From positions 744,001-808,000 of the forward strand of contig NZ_CP048433.1 of assembly GCF_010509075.1 (NCBI RefSeq): a stretch of 64,000 bases of DNA. The letters are read 5' to 3'. Numbering within the stretch: position 1 is the stretch's first letter; each line of letters opens with the position of its first letter. The notes beneath the pieces were generated by a model. The model had not been told where the DNA came from. It did no database searches and saw only the letters and a list, made by a program, of their open reading frames with translations. The translations under genes and the position numbers were made by a program. This document shows positions 1 to 9,774 of this stretch, piece after piece. The stretch is from Collinsella aerofaciens ATCC 25986. GTDB lineage: Bacteria > Actinomycetota > Coriobacteriia > Coriobacteriales > Coriobacteriaceae.

Positions 1-382
1 GGGCCTGGAAGGAGTTGCCCACGCCGCGCGGGACGTAGATGGCCTTGCTGGGATCCAAAACGGTCGTGAACACCTTGCCGAAGGTCTCGCTGCCCTCGCG
101 CAGGTCCACCCAGGCGCCGAAGACGGAACCGCGGGCCACGGAGATGAACTTGTCCCAGGGCTCCGCGTGGATGCCGCGGGTGACGCCGCGGCTGTCGTTG
201 TAGGAGACGTTGTTCTGGACGACCCTGAGGTCCGGGATGCCCAGCGCGGTCATCTTGGCGCGCTGCCAGTTCTCCTTGAACCAGCCGCGCGAGTCGCCGT
301 GGACGGCGAGGTCGACGACCTTGAGGCCCACGATGCCGGTCTCGGCGACGGCGAGGTCCTTCTCGAATGCGATGTCTGCCAT
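1..382 (-). CDS. rfbC: dTDP-4-dehydrorhamnose 3,5-epimerase (RmlC-type), N-terminal part, cut by window edge
   Basis: The reading frame starts at an ATG at 380-382 behind a strong GGAGGGGAG ribosome site and runs off the left edge, so only about 127 residues are visible. Motifs GDSRGWFKE, NNVSYN and RGIHAEPWDKFISV are typical of the RmlC cupin fold, which epimerises dTDP-4-keto-6-deoxyglucose at C3 and C5 in dTDP-L-rhamnose synthesis. It lies 12 bp after rfbB and is probably cotranscribed with it. In Coriobacteriia this domain is often fused to the RmlD reductase; that cannot be checked here because the rest is missing. Confidence 0.85.
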   Translation of the reverse strand, partial: MADIAFEKDLAVAETGIVGLKVVDLAVHGDSRGWFKENWQRAKMTALGIPDLRVVQNNVSYNDSRGVTRGIHAEPWDKFISVARGSVFGAWVDLREGSETFGKVFTTVLDPSKAIYVPRGVGNSFQA

Positions 383-394
383 GTCTCTCCCCTC

Positions 395-1480
<1,086 letters not shown>

Positions 1481-1489
1481 TCAACAAAA

Positions 1490-2464
1490 CTATCGGACAT
1501 TTCGGCATGCGATAAGAGCCATAACCTTCGCAGAATTACTTCCCCTACAAAACGCCTCCGGAATGCAGTCTTTGTCGTACCGGAAGACCGAATTCCCAGT
1601 TTTATCGCGTAAGTACTTATAGAAGAAGTCTTCCCAGCTTTTAAACTTCTCACTGTTTACAAAGGCTTCTGGGGTTTCCAAAACCGCCTTAACATCTAAC
1701 CCTGAAATTACGCCAGAGCTCAGCAGAAGCCACTCGAATGACTCGGGAAGACAAACCGTAACAGTATCGCGATGAATGTCTTGCAGCTTAAGGACGCGGT
1801 CCGCATAGCACCCAAATGCCGCTCCGTCCGCGACAACAAACACGCGATCGTCGAAATGCTGATCCAACCAGCCCAAAATCGCGCTGTTCGTCATGGCCGA
1901 AGCACAGGTAAGCTCACTATCAGCGAAATGCCGTTCAAAGAACTGGAAACCAGACTTACTGTCCTCGCATAGAAGGATAGAAAAGTCCTGTTTTGGCGCC
2001 GATCGGGAAATAGCATAACGATGATTTCCGCGATCTTGATAAACAGGGACGAAGGAATGGTATTTTCCGCTCGTCTTAATCTTGTAAATCTCATCCACGC
2101 TATACGGAAGATTGGGGAAATCAGCCCTTGAGATCAGCACGAAATAATTCGAGGAATACAGCACATGATGGGCAAACTCATCAGAATGGATCTCTTTTAA
2201 GCCCTCATCGACAAATACAATCGAGTCATGAACGGACGAAAGCTGGTTTCGCCAATCATAATCGGTCAGGGCGACACAGGGACAATCGCATTGCAAGGAG
2301 ACACCCGACTGCTCGCCCGTTCGCATGTAGTCTGCGACCATGTCAAACAGTGTCGTCTTACCCGTGCCACTATCGCCACGCACAATAGTGATGTTCCGCT
2401 TGATGGTAAATGTGTACTTAGTTCCCCTGCGGCGGGAAATCTTAACGAGATGCGAACCGTTCAT
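1490..2464 (-). CDS. P-loop ATPase with possible TOPRIM-like C-terminal half, partner of DUF4869
   Basis: The 324-residue protein has a Walker A motif, GDSGTGKTT, at about residues 30-38 and a Walker B-like stretch, SIVFVDEGL, near residue 85. The C-terminal half has ILLCEDSKSGFQFFE followed by VFVVADGAAFG. This resembles the acidic motifs of TOPRIM/OLD-like or DUF4435-type domains, but I rate that as weak because only part of the motif set is visible. The gene begins 9 bp after the DUF4869 gene stops, so the two are very likely translated together. It is lower in GC than the rhamnose genes on either side, which suggests an inserted module. Function unknown; a sensing or defence ATPase is one inference. 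Confidence 0.6.
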   Translation of the reverse strand: MNGSHLVKISRRRGTKYTFTIKRNITIVRGDSGTGKTTLFDMVADYMRTGEQSGVSLQCDCPCVALTDYDWRNQLSSVHDSIVFVDEGLKEIHSDEFAHHVLYSSNYFVLISRADFPNLPYSVDEIYKIKTSGKYHSFVPVYQDRGNHRYAISRSAPKQDFSILLCEDSKSGFQFFERHFADSELTCASAMTNSAILGWLDQHFDDRVFVVADGAAFGCYADRVLKLQDIHRDTVTVCLPESFEWLLLSSGVISGLDVKAVLETPEAFVNSEKFKSWEDFFYKYLRDKTGNSVFRYDKDCIPEAFCRGSNSAKVMALIACRNVR

Positions 2465-2473
2465 AAGCAGTAC

Positions 2474-2911
2474 CTACAGATACGGAATCGACTCGTGAAT
2501 CAATTCGGCCATGTTGTGAACGATTCGGCCGCTATTCACGACTTTAATTTTAAAATCCTCGCGACCAAAGTCCATCACATGATAGAGATTCACAACGAGC
2601 TTGCGGTCTTTCGCCATGTCAAGAATCCACTTGGCACAGTTGTCACCACAGGTAGAGGCGTTAAAAATATGCTTACGATCAAATCTCATAAGCAGCAGCG
2701 TTTTCACGCCACCAGAAAGCTGGAGTGGGGAGATGGATCCAAGCACGGGGCTTTCGATGACGTTTTCGGAGACAACATCCGATCGATCGACATCTTTAAT
2801 TATCGAGACTGCATAGGGATCCGTAATCCAAGTAGACCGGTAAGAGTTTTTGAAATATGTCGCTGTGTTGTAAATCGCTTCTGGCATATCGCCAAAGTAG
2901 ACGCTTAACAC
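2474..2911 (-). CDS. DUF4869-family protein
   Basis: The small soluble protein of 145 residues begins MLSVYFGDM. I chose the GTG at 2909-2911 because it sits 6-7 bases after GGGAG and matches the start of the paralogue at 34360; a longer TTG start at 2923 would swallow the ribosome site. Conserved features shared with the paralogue are IYNT, LSGG-KTLLLM, NA-TC-DNCA-WIL and NLYH-MDFG. I recognise the family as DUF4869, whose function is unknown. LSGG recalls an ABC-ATPase signature but there is no Walker A, so it is probably coincidental. It is followed within 9 bp by its ATPase partner. Confidence 0.75.
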   Translation of the reverse strand: MLSVYFGDMPEAIYNTATYFKNSYRSTWITDPYAVSIIKDVDRSDVVSENVIESPVLGSISPLQLSGGVKTLLLMRFDRKHIFNASTCGDNCAKWILDMAKDRKLVVNLYHVMDFGREDFKIKVVNSGRIVHNMAELIHESIPYL

Positions 2912-2957
2912 ATCCACTCCCAATCATATTATCTTTATGGTCAACGTAATCATAACG

Positions 2958-2990
2958 AAAGGGGCCACCAGATAAACGGTGACCCCTAAA
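2958..2990 (-). terminator. Hairpin terminator after rfbA
   Basis: Arms at 2961-2969 and 2978-2986 pair over 9 bp with one G-U wobble. On the minus strand the stem is followed by TTTCGTT. It lies just past the rfbA stop codon and before the DUF4869 gene, so it would separate rfbA transcription from the module and from rfbB. Confidence 0.7.
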
Positions 2991-3006
2991 AGAAAACAAG
3001 CTGGCG

Positions 3007-3906
3007 CTAGTACTCGCGCGGGCTGTTGACGATCTCGCCGGCGGCGACCTTCTTCAGGTGCCGGCCGTAGACCGACTTGCCGTAGGCCTTCGCGGCCTCC
3101 TCGAGCCCGGCGGTCGTGATCCAGCCGTTCTCCCAGGCGATCTCCTCGGGGACGGACACCGGCAGGTCCTGTGAGTGCTCCACGGCGCGGACGAACTCCG
3201 CCGCCTCGTGCAGGCTCTCCATGGTGCCGGTGTCCAGCCACGCGTAGCCGCGGCCGAGGGTGACGACCGACAGCGTCCCCTCCTCCAGGTACATCTGGTT
3301 GAGCGTGGTGATCTCCAGCTCCCCGCGGGCGGAAGGCTGAACCTCGTGCGCCTTGGCTGCCACGTCGCCCGGGTAGAAGTACAGGCCGGTGACGGCGTAG
3401 GAGCTCTTGGGCGCCTCGGGCTTCTCCTCGATGGAGACGGCCCTCCCCCGCGCGTCGAACTCCACGACGCCGAAGCGCTCGGGGTCGTCCACGTGGTAGC
3501 CGAAGACCGTGGCGCGGCCCGACTCGGCGTTCTGGACGGCGCGCGTCAGGTGGCGCGACAGGCCGTTGCCGTAGAAGATGTTGTCGCCGAGCACCAGGGC
3601 GCACGGCTCGCCGGCGATGAAGTCCTCGCCGATGGTGAAGGCCTGCGCCAGGCCGTCCGGCGAGGGCTGCTCGGCATAGGACAGGTTCACGCCGTAGCGC
3701 GAGCCGTCGCCGAGCAGGCGCTCGAAGTTGGGGAGGTCCGTCGGGGTGGAGATGACCAGGATGTCCCGGATGCCCGCCAGCATGAGGGTGGACAGCGGGT
3801 AGTAGATCATGGGCTTGTCGTAGACCGGCAGCAGCTGCTTGGAGGTCACGAGCGTGAGCGGGTACAGGCGCGTGCCGGACCCGCCGGCGAGGATGATGCC
3901 TTTCAT
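3007..3906 (-). CDS. rfbA: Glucose-1-phosphate thymidylyltransferase
   Basis: The 299-residue protein begins [18 protein letters not shown], the nucleotide-binding signature of RmlA. It also carries [20 protein letters not shown] and the EEKP motif near the middle. It makes dTDP-glucose from dTTP and glucose-1-phosphate, the first step of dTDP-L-rhamnose synthesis. The ATG at 3904-3906 follows AAGGAGT; a longer frame to 3957 adds an unrelated leader. It is GC-rich like rfbB. It is separated from rfbB by a terminator and the DUF4869/ATPase pair, and from the glycosyltransferase upstream by another hairpin. Confidence 0.96.
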   Translation of the reverse strand: MKGIILAGGSGTRLYPLTLVTSKQLLPVYDKPMIYYPLSTLMLAGIRDILVISTPTDLPNFERLLGDGSRYGVNLSYAEQPSPDGLAQAFTIGEDFIAGEPCALVLGDNIFYGNGLSRHLTRAVQNAESGRATVFGYHVDDPERFGVVEFDARGRAVSIEEKPEAPKSSYAVTGLYFYPGDVAAKAHEVQPSARGELEITTLNQMYLEEGTLSVVTLGRGYAWLDTGTMESLHEAAEFVRAVEHSQDLPVSVPEEIAWENGWITTAGLEEAAKAYGKSVYGRHLKKVAAGEIVNSPREY

Positions 3907-3942
3907 AACATAACTCCTTAAAAAATAAAGCAGCCAGACATT

Positions 3943-3992
3943 GCATGCTTGCGGCAACGTTAACTTAAAGGTCTACGTTGCCGCAAGTATGC
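3943..3992 (-). terminator. Strong hairpin between glycosyltransferase and rfbA
   Basis: Arms at 3943-3960 and 3975-3992 pair over 18 bp with a single mismatch around a 14-base loop. The position, just after the stop at 4017 and before rfbA, fits a terminator of the AT-rich glycosyltransferase operon. No clear U tract follows, so a regulatory or mRNA-stabilising role is also possible. Confidence 0.6.
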
Positions 3993-4016
3993 ATCCATCA
4001 CATTAAAACTATAGTA

Positions 4017-6293
4017 TCAGTCATATAGGCGAACGACTCTATCCGTCAGTTTTGACCAGTCCCTCTCCTCCGCAGTCTTCAATCCCCCGTCATACAGCGT
4101 CTTACGAAGACCGTGATCATTAACGATGCGATTAATGCAGCTCACCGCAGCATCAATATCTCCCCGGTCATAAAGCAAGCAATTCAATCCGTCGCGAAGG
4201 AACTCTGCATTACCTCCATTGGGAACAGCAACAACAAAGCCGCCGGTCGCCATCATCTCCAGCGGGGGATATGAAAAACTTTCGAGAATGCTTGTCTTCA
4301 ATAAAATATGACACTGGTTATAGATGTCTGATATTTGATCATGCGGTACTCTACCGAGGAAATTATCAATACGGTACCAAGGCTTCTTTTTACCAGTGTA
4401 GTTCATGTACCAAATCTCATATCTTTCAGAGTCAAGCCTTTCCACTACCCTGAAAGCTTCATCAACATTTTTATAATCAGAACCGCAATCCCCCTCAATT
4501 AGAATCCTAATTTTGGGCAAAGAAAAATCGCGCACAGAATGAGGGAACGCAGCAAGGTCAAGTCCGTTTGGCACAGACTTACAATCCTGACCGAACCTGT
4601 CCTGAAGCCATTCCTCACACCAAGGCGAAATTGTCAAATAGTCAATATCATTATTCAAATACGTGGCATTTGCTTGAAGGCGCAGTCTATCTCCTGGAAG
4701 ATAAAAATCGGTCTCCAGATTCTGGACCAAGTACTTTTTCTTACCAATACGTGGATAGCGCCTAACAAAATCAAGAGTGTCCCAAAGGGTTGCAACTGCG
4801 GTATCAATTGCACCCGACAAAGGACATTTATCGAGCTTACCGCTAGGAACGACACGATTAAGAACAGGAATACGATGTCCGAAAACTTCAAGCCACTTTG
4901 TTGAATCATCAGTATTAAGCAACAATACATCAACGCCAGCGTCTTGAAGAATGCACAGATGCCTAAGGGCGACTAAGACACCACCGCTAGTATTCACGCT
5001 CGGCATGACCATTGCGAGATTGGGAGATTGTTCTTTTACAATAATATCTCGGATTGCTTTAGCAGCCGAAACAGTAGTGCAGTGCTCATGGCAGTATAAA
5101 TATGCAGATTCGCCGACGCTCTTCCTAAGATCAGAATCTAATATCAGACGATTGAGGGCAGCACACCAGTCCTCAACACAATCGCAGAGAAATCCAGTAA
5201 CGCCATCCTGAATCATCTTCTTAAAGGCGCCAACATTGCTAGCAACCGTAGGAACCTTAACAAGCGAAGATTCAATCCATTTATTCTCGGATTTAGCTCG
5301 ATTGAATAGAGTATTCTCCAAAGGAGCGATATTGATATCACAGGAAGCTATATAATTTGGAAGCCGACGCCAATCGCAAAATGGGAACGTGACAATACGT
5401 TCAGAAAATGGCATCAAGTCATCAGGAACATCGAGTTCCCCGCCCACCATCAGGGTGACGTTGTGATGAGTCTCCATTACCTTAGATAATGCTGGGAGCA
5501 CTGAATTGAAATCTGCATTATGGGTAATGCTTCCGCTAAAATAGCCGATTCTGATTTCCTGAGTTTTCTGTTTTTCATCCCTTCGCTCAACCGCTCGCTT
5601 ATAGGGAACCCTATCCTCGGGCAAGACGCTTGAGCTTTGCAAGCTGGGGAGTACATCTCGACGATAGATAGCAATATTCGAATAATCAATCATCGATTCA
5701 GATGCTACATTTCTATTTATATAGACCCTGGGAACATATTTTTTTAGTTCTTCCGCCATACCCTCAGTAGTAGTGATAGCGCAATCGCAAAGCTTCAGTG
5801 TTTCACCCATTCGCCTGACTCCATCGTCATAGCAAGACTTATCATGAGCAGTCATTGCATTAACGAACGGAATAGAATCGGTATAAGCAGTGTCGATAAC
5901 CAAATCATCAATGTCATAAATAACACGCTTATTGAGTTTTTTTGCCTGCCTAATTAAAGATTCAACTTCATCACTTAGGGGACAACGGAAAATAATAAAA
6001 GTACGCGCATGCCTAAGAATATCCTTTTCCATCTCCCAGGCATTAACCTTTTGGACCGTTAAGCCGGCAGCCTCAAGTTCCTCAATCTGATGATCGACAC
6101 GGTACCTAATAGGATGCGGAACGGAATAATCACATCCATTAATAAAAATAACATCAAAAAAAGAATTGTCTTGGCGAGAGCCAAAATCAAATCGAGGCCT
6201 ATGCATTGAGAGTACATGGGAGACCTTCTTGGGGACGTTATAAAAGCCCTCTTCTTTAACGGTGTAACCAATGCCCTCAAGAAGGTTCAACAT
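4017..6293 (-). CDS. Large two-domain glycosyltransferase (GT4-type)
   Basis: This 758-residue protein has two glycosyltransferase-like halves. The first (about 30-400) contains KRVIYDIDDLVID, a segment seen in wall-glycan transferases, and IAPLENTLFNRAKSENKWIE, the donor-binding E-x7-E type region. The second (about 400-758) ends with LLKTSILESFSYPPLEMMATGG, a classic GT4 GT-B motif. No membrane segment is evident, so it is probably cytosolic. It is the last gene of the AT-rich cluster running from 12979. The start ATG follows TAGGAG by 10 bases. Sugar specificity cannot be read from sequence; rhamnan or similar wall-glycan assembly is inferred from the neighbours. Confidence 0.8.
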   Translation of the reverse strand: MLNLLEGIGYTVKEEGFYNVPKKVSHVLSMHRPRFDFGSRQDNSFFDVIFINGCDYSVPHPIRYRVDHQIEELEAAGLTVQKVNAWEMEKDILRHARTFIIFRCPLSDEVESLIRQAKKLNKRVIYDIDDLVIDTAYTDSIPFVNAMTAHDKSCYDDGVRRMGETLKLCDCAITTTEGMAEELKKYVPRVYINRNVASESMIDYSNIAIYRRDVLPSLQSSSVLPEDRVPYKRAVERRDEKQKTQEIRIGYFSGSITHNADFNSVLPALSKVMETHHNVTLMVGGELDVPDDLMPFSERIVTFPFCDWRRLPNYIASCDINIAPLENTLFNRAKSENKWIESSLVKVPTVASNVGAFKKMIQDGVTGFLCDCVEDWCAALNRLILDSDLRKSVGESAYLYCHEHCTTVSAAKAIRDIIVKEQSPNLAMVMPSVNTSGGVLVALRHLCILQDAGVDVLLLNTDDSTKWLEVFGHRIPVLNRVVPSGKLDKCPLSGAIDTAVATLWDTLDFVRRYPRIGKKKYLVQNLETDFYLPGDRLRLQANATYLNNDIDYLTISPWCEEWLQDRFGQDCKSVPNGLDLAAFPHSVRDFSLPKIRILIEGDCGSDYKNVDEAFRVVERLDSERYEIWYMNYTGKKKPWYRIDNFLGRVPHDQISDIYNQCHILLKTSILESFSYPPLEMMATGGFVVAVPNGGNAEFLRDGLNCLLYDRGDIDAAVSCINRIVNDHGLRKTLYDGGLKTAEERDWSKLTDRVVRLYD

Positions 6294-6306
6294 GAAACAC
6301 TAACTC

Positions 6307-7785
6307 CTAAAACGCAGAAAGAATTGAAATAAAGTCAACAAATAGAATAGTACTCATTATCAATGAAGAACCAAGCAAGACATGTCCTTCAGAACTTGAT
6401 TTTATCGGTCGCAAGATATTCAACAGAACCGGAAGGACCAGTGGGAATAAATATCGTCCTTGGACCCCCATGATAATATCTTCACGCTTATCAACAGTAA
6501 GAGTCCAGTTCCTCATCGTCATAACAATCAGGAAGAAATTGACGAATACAACAGCAATCATTACAAAGCGATCCGTACTGCAGAATAATTTTTTATTATT
6601 CTCATCGTTATAAAACAGAACAACGGACTGAAGAATGATGTAAAGCCAAAAACAAAATGGCCAAACATTAATCGAAAGAGCGCCAAGATTGTAACCTGCA
6701 TAGGATTGAAACCAGAATGGCCCCATCTCCCAAATAGACTTAATAAAGACCTTTGCGCAATGCAGCGGCGCTCGCATCAAATCAAAAGAATCTGGCATGA
6801 AACTACCATGATAAAGAGACACGAACGCACAGCTCGCAACAAAAGCTATCGCAAAGAAGGAAAAGATGAACTTTATATAGCTGTCTGTTCCTTTAAGTTT
6901 TTTCCAGTGAATAAGATTCAAGAGTACCAACGGGAAAAACATTATCTTTGAAAGAAGCAGTAAAACGGATAGCAGTATTAACGCCAGCAGAGATCGATAT
7001 GAGTACAACGAGTCCGCATAAATCTTAACAACTACAGCAACGTACAAAATGGCAACAATGTTTGCGACAGAATCAGCCGAAACAGACGCTTCCTGCTGCA
7101 ATAAAATGGGATTTAGTAAAAAAATCAAAACAGCATTTTTACCAACTGGCATCAGTTTGATTATCCAATAAGCCGCGAAGCAATATATTAATCCAGCGCA
7201 CACGCGCGAAACTGAAAGGGCCACAAAGGCATTGAAACCCGTTTGCTGCGCAAATCCTAGAATTACTCCCGGAATTAAATAAAGATGAGGGTAATAGCTC
7301 CCCAAATACGTATGGCACACAAAGACGCTAGACCAATCGGTAGGCTGAGTCATTGCATTAAAATAATCTGCGTACGATGAAGGAAACTGACCCAATTGGA
7401 AGCAAGAGACAACATCAAAGCCATTGCCGTTACGAGACAATAAGGCGGCCGCCTGCCAAATATGAGAAGCCTCGTCTGGAACATTAGCGGGCAGCATGAA
7501 AAGGCCAAAAGCAGTTACAGCGGGCACACCAATCACCACAAAGCAAATTGCGGGATTGTGCTGCTCTTTAATTAATAATAGGACACCAACGAACAAGCAG
7601 GCGATTAAGGGCAGAGCCGAGAGCCATAGCCCAGGCAATCCGATAGCGCTGGCTTTAAAGGCGCAATAGTAGAAAAATCCCAAGCAAAGAGAGAGTGCAG
7701 CTATAAGTGGATAAACGATAAACGTCAGAGCTTTTCGATAACTATCAGATAGTTTCAGATGACCAGTAAAGGTATCTAGATTCAT
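6307..7785 (-). CDS. DUF2142 multi-spanning membrane protein
   Basis: The 492-residue protein is strongly hydrophobic with roughly ten membrane segments. It carries ANVPDEASHIWQA in the first long extracellular loop, matching the acidic-His motif of DUF2142. That family resembles GT-C fold membrane glycosyltransferases and occurs in polysaccharide clusters. It is placed 13 bp upstream of the GT4 gene. A role in transferring a sugar from a lipid carrier outside the membrane is inference from fold family and context. Confidence 0.7.
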   Translation of the reverse strand: MNLDTFTGHLKLSDSYRKALTFIVYPLIAALSLCLGFFYYCAFKASAIGLPGLWLSALPLIACLFVGVLLLIKEQHNPAICFVVIGVPAVTAFGLFMLPANVPDEASHIWQAAALLSRNGNGFDVVSCFQLGQFPSSYADYFNAMTQPTDWSSVFVCHTYLGSYYPHLYLIPGVILGFAQQTGFNAFVALSVSRVCAGLIYCFAAYWIIKLMPVGKNAVLIFLLNPILLQQEASVSADSVANIVAILYVAVVVKIYADSLYSYRSLLALILLSVLLLLSKIMFFPLVLLNLIHWKKLKGTDSYIKFIFSFFAIAFVASCAFVSLYHGSFMPDSFDLMRAPLHCAKVFIKSIWEMGPFWFQSYAGYNLGALSINVWPFCFWLYIILQSVVLFYNDENNKKLFCSTDRFVMIAVVFVNFFLIVMTMRNWTLTVDKREDIIMGVQGRYLFPLVLPVLLNILRPIKSSSEGHVLLGSSLIMSTILFVDFISILSAF

Positions 7786-7840
7786 AACTCTACAACTCCG
7801 TCTCGATAAATGTTCAACTTACGCCGGCATTGTTGCAGCG

Positions 7841-8635
7841 TCATAAAGAATTGCTTCTCATGCTAAGCGAATACAGGCTACAGACTATTGGAGCAAACCA
7901 CTTGGGCCAGAATTTTTGAAGCATAGTTTCATCCTCCGACCTCCTTGTATCATCTTTAATCAACGCCGTGGTCTCAGAGCCTTCATGAATTCGATGAAAC
8001 ATTAAAACCTCGGGAGAATAAACGAAAGATCCGTCGATTTTCGAGAATCTTTCCCATGCCTCCCAGTCCAAGTCACATTTCATGTCTGTCATAAATAACG
8101 GTGTCTGTAAGATGCTTAGATTAAATGTCACAGAAGGACAGCAGATGGCGGAACCGAACCTCAGGATATCCCTTTTATCCTTAACCGATGAAAGAGCGCC
8201 GTGGCGAGCAAACTTACGAAGTAAAATTCTCTTAATTTTCAGAATAAGGAGGTTTTCTTCATATACGCCATTTCTTATCTCACCATAATTAGAAAAGAAG
8301 ATTAAAGGTCGATCCGCTTCTTTCATAGCCCGCAGCATAGTTTCCGTATAACTAGAGCTATAGATATCATCCTGATGAGCTATAGTCACAAGCTTTGTAT
8401 TTGAATTCGCAATAGCACAATTCCAGTCATGAGATATGCTAGGCGACCCCTCGTTAACAATTACCGGAATCGAATAATTAGACGCTATACGATCAATATA
8501 GGAATTAGGAGTTGACGTCGATATAAGGATATTACTTCGGGTGCTTTGGTTCACTAAAGAATCTAAACAGTCAGACAAGTACGGAGACTCGCCGTATGCG
8601 CACAATACAAATGTATGATCTTTTGCCAAGCACAT
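7841..8635 (-). CDS. GT2-family glycosyltransferase
   Basis: The protein of about 264 residues starts FVLCAYGESPYLSDCLDSLVNQS, the usual N-terminal GT2 strand-helix. It has VTIAHQDDIYSSSYTE, containing the DxD-equivalent QDD metal site. I selected the ATG at 8633-8635, seven bases after AGGGAG; the longer frame to 8683 overlaps the preceding gene. It sits directly behind the DUF2304 gene, whose stop codon overlaps its ribosome site. Substrate unknown. Confidence 0.8.
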   Translation of the reverse strand: MCLAKDHTFVLCAYGESPYLSDCLDSLVNQSTRSNILISTSTPNSYIDRIASNYSIPVIVNEGSPSISHDWNCAIANSNTKLVTIAHQDDIYSSSYTETMLRAMKEADRPLIFFSNYGEIRNGVYEENLLILKIKRILLRKFARHGALSSVKDKRDILRFGSAICCPSVTFNLSILQTPLFMTDMKCDLDWEAWERFSKIDGSFVYSPEVLMFHRIHEGSETTALIKDDTRRSEDETMLQKFWPKWFAPIVCSLYSLSMRSNSL

Positions 8636-8639
8636 GGCA

Positions 8640-8990
8640 TTACTCCCTATTTTTTGATTCAAGCTCTTTTTCAAGCAATGCAATTCGTTGAGTTAAGTTA
8701 GCAATTGCAGAAGATTGTTTACTTGACAGACATGCCATAGAAAGAACAATGCATATCAAAAATAAAAACCCTAAGACAAAAACAAAATTGGCTGGAGTCT
8801 GAAAACCAAATAAACTTGAAATGAAGTAAAGAGGTTGCGGAAAGAGGCCGCATACCAACAAAACCAATGCAAGAACAATCCAAAGAAGTGAATACTTGAG
8901 CTGAAGGCTATCCTTTAATACAAGACGCAGCACAAAACAAAGCAAAACTAAACAAGCAGTAATGACACCAAACTGTAAGGAAATATGCAT
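8640..8990 (-). CDS. DUF2304 small membrane protein
   Basis: This 116-residue protein has three hydrophobic segments: about residues 5-23, 30-48 with LLWIVLALVLLVCG, and 65-88. A charged coiled tail follows, with AIANLTQRIALLEKELESKNRE. The layout matches DUF2304 proteins, which are commonly encoded beside DPM1-like GT2 genes. It lies between two GT2 genes with very short gaps (11 bp and 4 bp). A likely job is membrane partner of the neighbouring GT2 enzyme; this is inference. Confidence 0.75.
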   Translation of the reverse strand: MHISLQFGVITACLVLLCFVLRLVLKDSLQLKYSLLWIVLALVLLVCGLFPQPLYFISSLFGFQTPANFVFVLGFLFLICIVLSMACLSSKQSSAIANLTQRIALLEKELESKNRE

Positions 8991-9001
8991 AACAACCCGT
9001 C

Positions 9002-9697
9002 CTAATTCGAGAATGAAGAGATGATAATCGCCAAAGTAACCTTTATCATGTAATAAATGCTACTAAAACCAGAAATTGACGACTTTCCCCCCTGTCGTTC
9101 TTTCATTACGACAGGCACTTCTGTAACGCGAAGGCCCTTAACCATAGCCGCAACAGCAGAATCCGGCTCCGGATAGTCTACGGGATATTTTTTACAGAAC
9201 AGATCTATGGCCTTAGATCCACATGCGCGAAAACCAGAAGTGGGGTCGCTAACACGAACGTGAGTTGTAAGATGAATTACCGCAGAGAGCCATCTAATTC
9301 CAAGACGCCTCAAGAAGGTTGACTTGAAGCCTTCAGATTCTTCAAGAAATCGCGATCCGATAACTAAATCAGACCCATTATTTATTTCATCAAGCAAGCG
9401 CGATATGTAATGGGCGTCATGCTGCCCATCACCATCAACTTGGATGTCTACATCATAGCCAAAGCGTTTGGCATATTTGTGTCCGGCTTGAACCGCGCCT
9501 CCAATGCCAAGATTCTGCGGTAAATCCAGGACATTAACCCCCGCATCGCGACAAACACGCAAAGTGTCATCAGTAGAGCCATCGTTAATAACTACATAAT
9601 CGTATCCAGCTTCCTCCACAGAAGAAACCGTATCTAAAATGTTCGCCTCTTCATTAAAAGCTGGGATGATAACCAGCGCTCTTAATTCATGCATCAT
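9002..9697 (-). CDS. GT2 glycosyltransferase, DPM1/polyprenyl-phosphate type
   Basis: The 231-residue sequence has LVIIPAFNEEANI, YVVINDGSTDDT and DIQVDGDGQHD, the DxD site of dolichol-phosphate-mannose-synthase-like enzymes. GSRFLEESEGFKS and DPTSGFRACG are also typical of the subfamily. Such enzymes charge a polyprenyl phosphate with a sugar, which GT-C type proteins such as the DUF2142 neighbour can then use. It lacks C-terminal membrane helices, consistent with needing the DUF2304 partner next door. A ribosome site GAGGA precedes the first of two ATG codons. Confidence 0.85.
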   Translation of the reverse strand: MMHELRALVIIPAFNEEANILDTVSSVEEAGYDYVVINDGSTDDTLRVCRDAGVNVLDLPQNLGIGGAVQAGHKYAKRFGYDVDIQVDGDGQHDAHYISRLLDEINNGSDLVIGSRFLEESEGFKSTFLRRLGIRWLSAVIHLTTHVRVSDPTSGFRACGSKAIDLFCKKYPVDYPEPDSAVAAMVKGLRVTEVPVVMKERQGGKSSISGFSSIYYMIKVTLAIIISSFSN

Positions 9698-9774
9698 CTG
9701 AATCCTCAGTACAGAATATCAATCAAACAGCCCAAGCCGAACTGAAAAACCCTATCGAAACAAGGAGAGCGAAT

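Noticed and set aside
2474-2911. DUF4869 LSGG segment as an ABC ATPase signature
   Set aside because: No Walker A or B in the protein and it is too short for an ABC domain.
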